Positions 6,781 through 7,391 of a stretch of 7,391 nucleotides of DNA are shown piece after piece. Where the stretch lies: positions 1 to 7,391 of the forward strand of contig JANWZF010000084.1 in assembly GCA_025054905.1 (NCBI GenBank), read 5' to 3'. The notes beneath the pieces are model-generated. The model was not told the DNA's origin and did no database searches. It saw only the letters and a program-made list of their open reading frames with translations. The DNA comes from Tepidimonas sp. (GTDB lineage: Bacteria > Pseudomonadota > Gammaproteobacteria > Burkholderiales > Burkholderiaceae_C). A program made the position numbers and the translations under genes. The stretch's first letter is position 1, and each line of letters starts with the position of its first letter.

Positions 6781-7391
6781 ATGAGCAGCCCCTGCGAGAT
6801 GCATCCTTTGTTGCGCGATTACCCGGCCGCGGCATTCTATGACGAGCTGATCGCCCCCGACGGTCAACCGCGCCCGGCCGCGCGGGCCTTGCTGCGGCAC
6901 TTGGCGGCGTTGCCGCCGGCGGAGCTGGCAGCACGCCGCCGCGCGGTGGATGCCGCCATCATGGCCGCAGGGATCACGTTCACCGTCTACAGCGACGCGG
7001 GCAACATCGATCGCGCCTGGCCGTTTGACATCGTGCCGCGGGTCATGCCCCGAGACGAATGGACCCGCATCGAAGCCGGGCTGCGCCAGCGGCTGCATGC
7101 GCTCAACCTGTTCATCGACGATCTGTACAACGCGCAGCGCATCGTGCGCGCGGGGGTGCTGCCGGCCGAGGTGCTGCAGAGCTCGAAAAACTTTCGCACG
7201 CCCTGTCGCGGCTTTTCGCCCCCTTTTGGGGTGTGGGCGCACATCTGCGGCACCGATTTGGTGCGTGACTGCGACGGCACCGTCTATGTGCTGGAGGACA
7301 ACCTGCGCGTGCCCTCGGGGGTGTCGTACATGCTGGAAAACCGCCAGCTGATGAAACGGCTGTTTCCGGAGCTGTTTCGCGCCAGCGACAT
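6781..7391 (+). CDS. Circularly permuted ATP-grasp protein (COG2308 type), 3'-truncated by the window edge
   Basis: The frame is open from the ATG at 6781 to the right edge: 203 codons plus two bases, with no stop. The family usually runs to about 470-500 residues, so less than half is visible. Recognisable blocks are FYDELIAPDGQPRP (19-32), GITFTVYSD (64-72), RAWPFDIVPRVMP (78-90), LFIDDLYNAQRIV (110-122), FRTPCRGFSPPFGVWAHI (138-155) and GTDLVRDCDGTVYVLEDNLR (157-176), then VPSGVSYMLENRQLMKR (177-193). These match the predicted circularly permuted ATP-grasp ligases usually encoded with Anbu, alpha-E and transglutaminase-like proteins. Such enzymes are predicted to form peptide-like amide bonds; no product is established. 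The start is uncertain: upstream sequence (AAAGAAC) is a poor ribosome site, and ATG at 6799 is an alternative that loses six non-conserved residues. Confidence 0.9.
   Translation, partial: MSSPCEMHPLLRDYPAAAFYDELIAPDGQPRPAARALLRHLAALPPAELAARRRAVDAAIMAAGITFTVYSDAGNIDRAWPFDIVPRVMPRDEWTRIEAGLRQRLHALNLFIDDLYNAQRIVRAGVLPAEVLQSSKNFRTPCRGFSPPFGVWAHICGTDLVRDCDGTVYVLEDNLRVPSGVSYMLENRQLMKRLFPELFRASD

Noticed and set aside
6720..6782. Longer Anbu start at 6782
   Set aside because: It would add 21 residues before the conserved MTYC and bury the nucleophile Thr. AAGGAG at 6737-6732 serves the 6719 start instead.
6502..7242. A minus-strand frame of 246 codons across the Anbu/ATP-grasp junction
   Set aside because: It overlaps two recognisable genes in other frames and its translation is basic, low-complexity and without a family match.

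Overview
The window is GC-rich, densely packed bacterial DNA. Every gene reads as a proteobacterial family with strong G/C third-position bias. The style of the acyl-CoA ligase, the membrane diguanylate cyclase and the chemoreceptor suggests a betaproteobacterium of the order Burkholderiales (Comamonadaceae-like). This placement is by family resemblance only; no rRNA or other phylogenetic marker is present.

Layout, left to right. (1) 1-1526, plus strand: a long-chain fatty acyl-CoA ligase (FadD type) whose N-terminus lies outside the window. (2) 1585-2802, plus: a multi-pass membrane diguanylate cyclase with intact GGEEF motif and inhibitory RxxD site. (3) 2813-3769, plus: a metallo-beta-lactamase-fold hydrolase starting 10 nt after the cyclase, probably on the same transcript. 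(4) 3855-5876, minus: a two-transmembrane chemoreceptor (MCP), convergent with the hydrolase across an 85-nt gap. (5) 5937-6719, minus: an Anbu-type proteasome homologue, 60 nt upstream of the MCP. (6) 6781 to the right edge, plus: the N-terminal 203 codons of a circularly permuted ATP-grasp protein (COG2308 type), divergent from the Anbu gene across 61 bp.

The genes form three functional blocks. The left is fatty-acid activation for beta-oxidation. The middle is signalling, with c-di-GMP synthesis and chemotaxis, plus an orphan hydrolase. The right edge opens a recognised but poorly understood system in which Anbu is encoded beside a permuted ATP-grasp enzyme, usually with an alpha-E protein and a transglutaminase-like protein. 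This is the most interesting part of the window. The remaining partners, if present, should lie beyond the right edge.

No tRNA, rRNA, CRISPR array, insertion sequence or prophage gene was seen. No gap between genes exceeds 100 nt. Two sigma70-like promoter candidates, two useful ribosome binding sites and one long perfect inverted repeat inside the MCP gene are noted.
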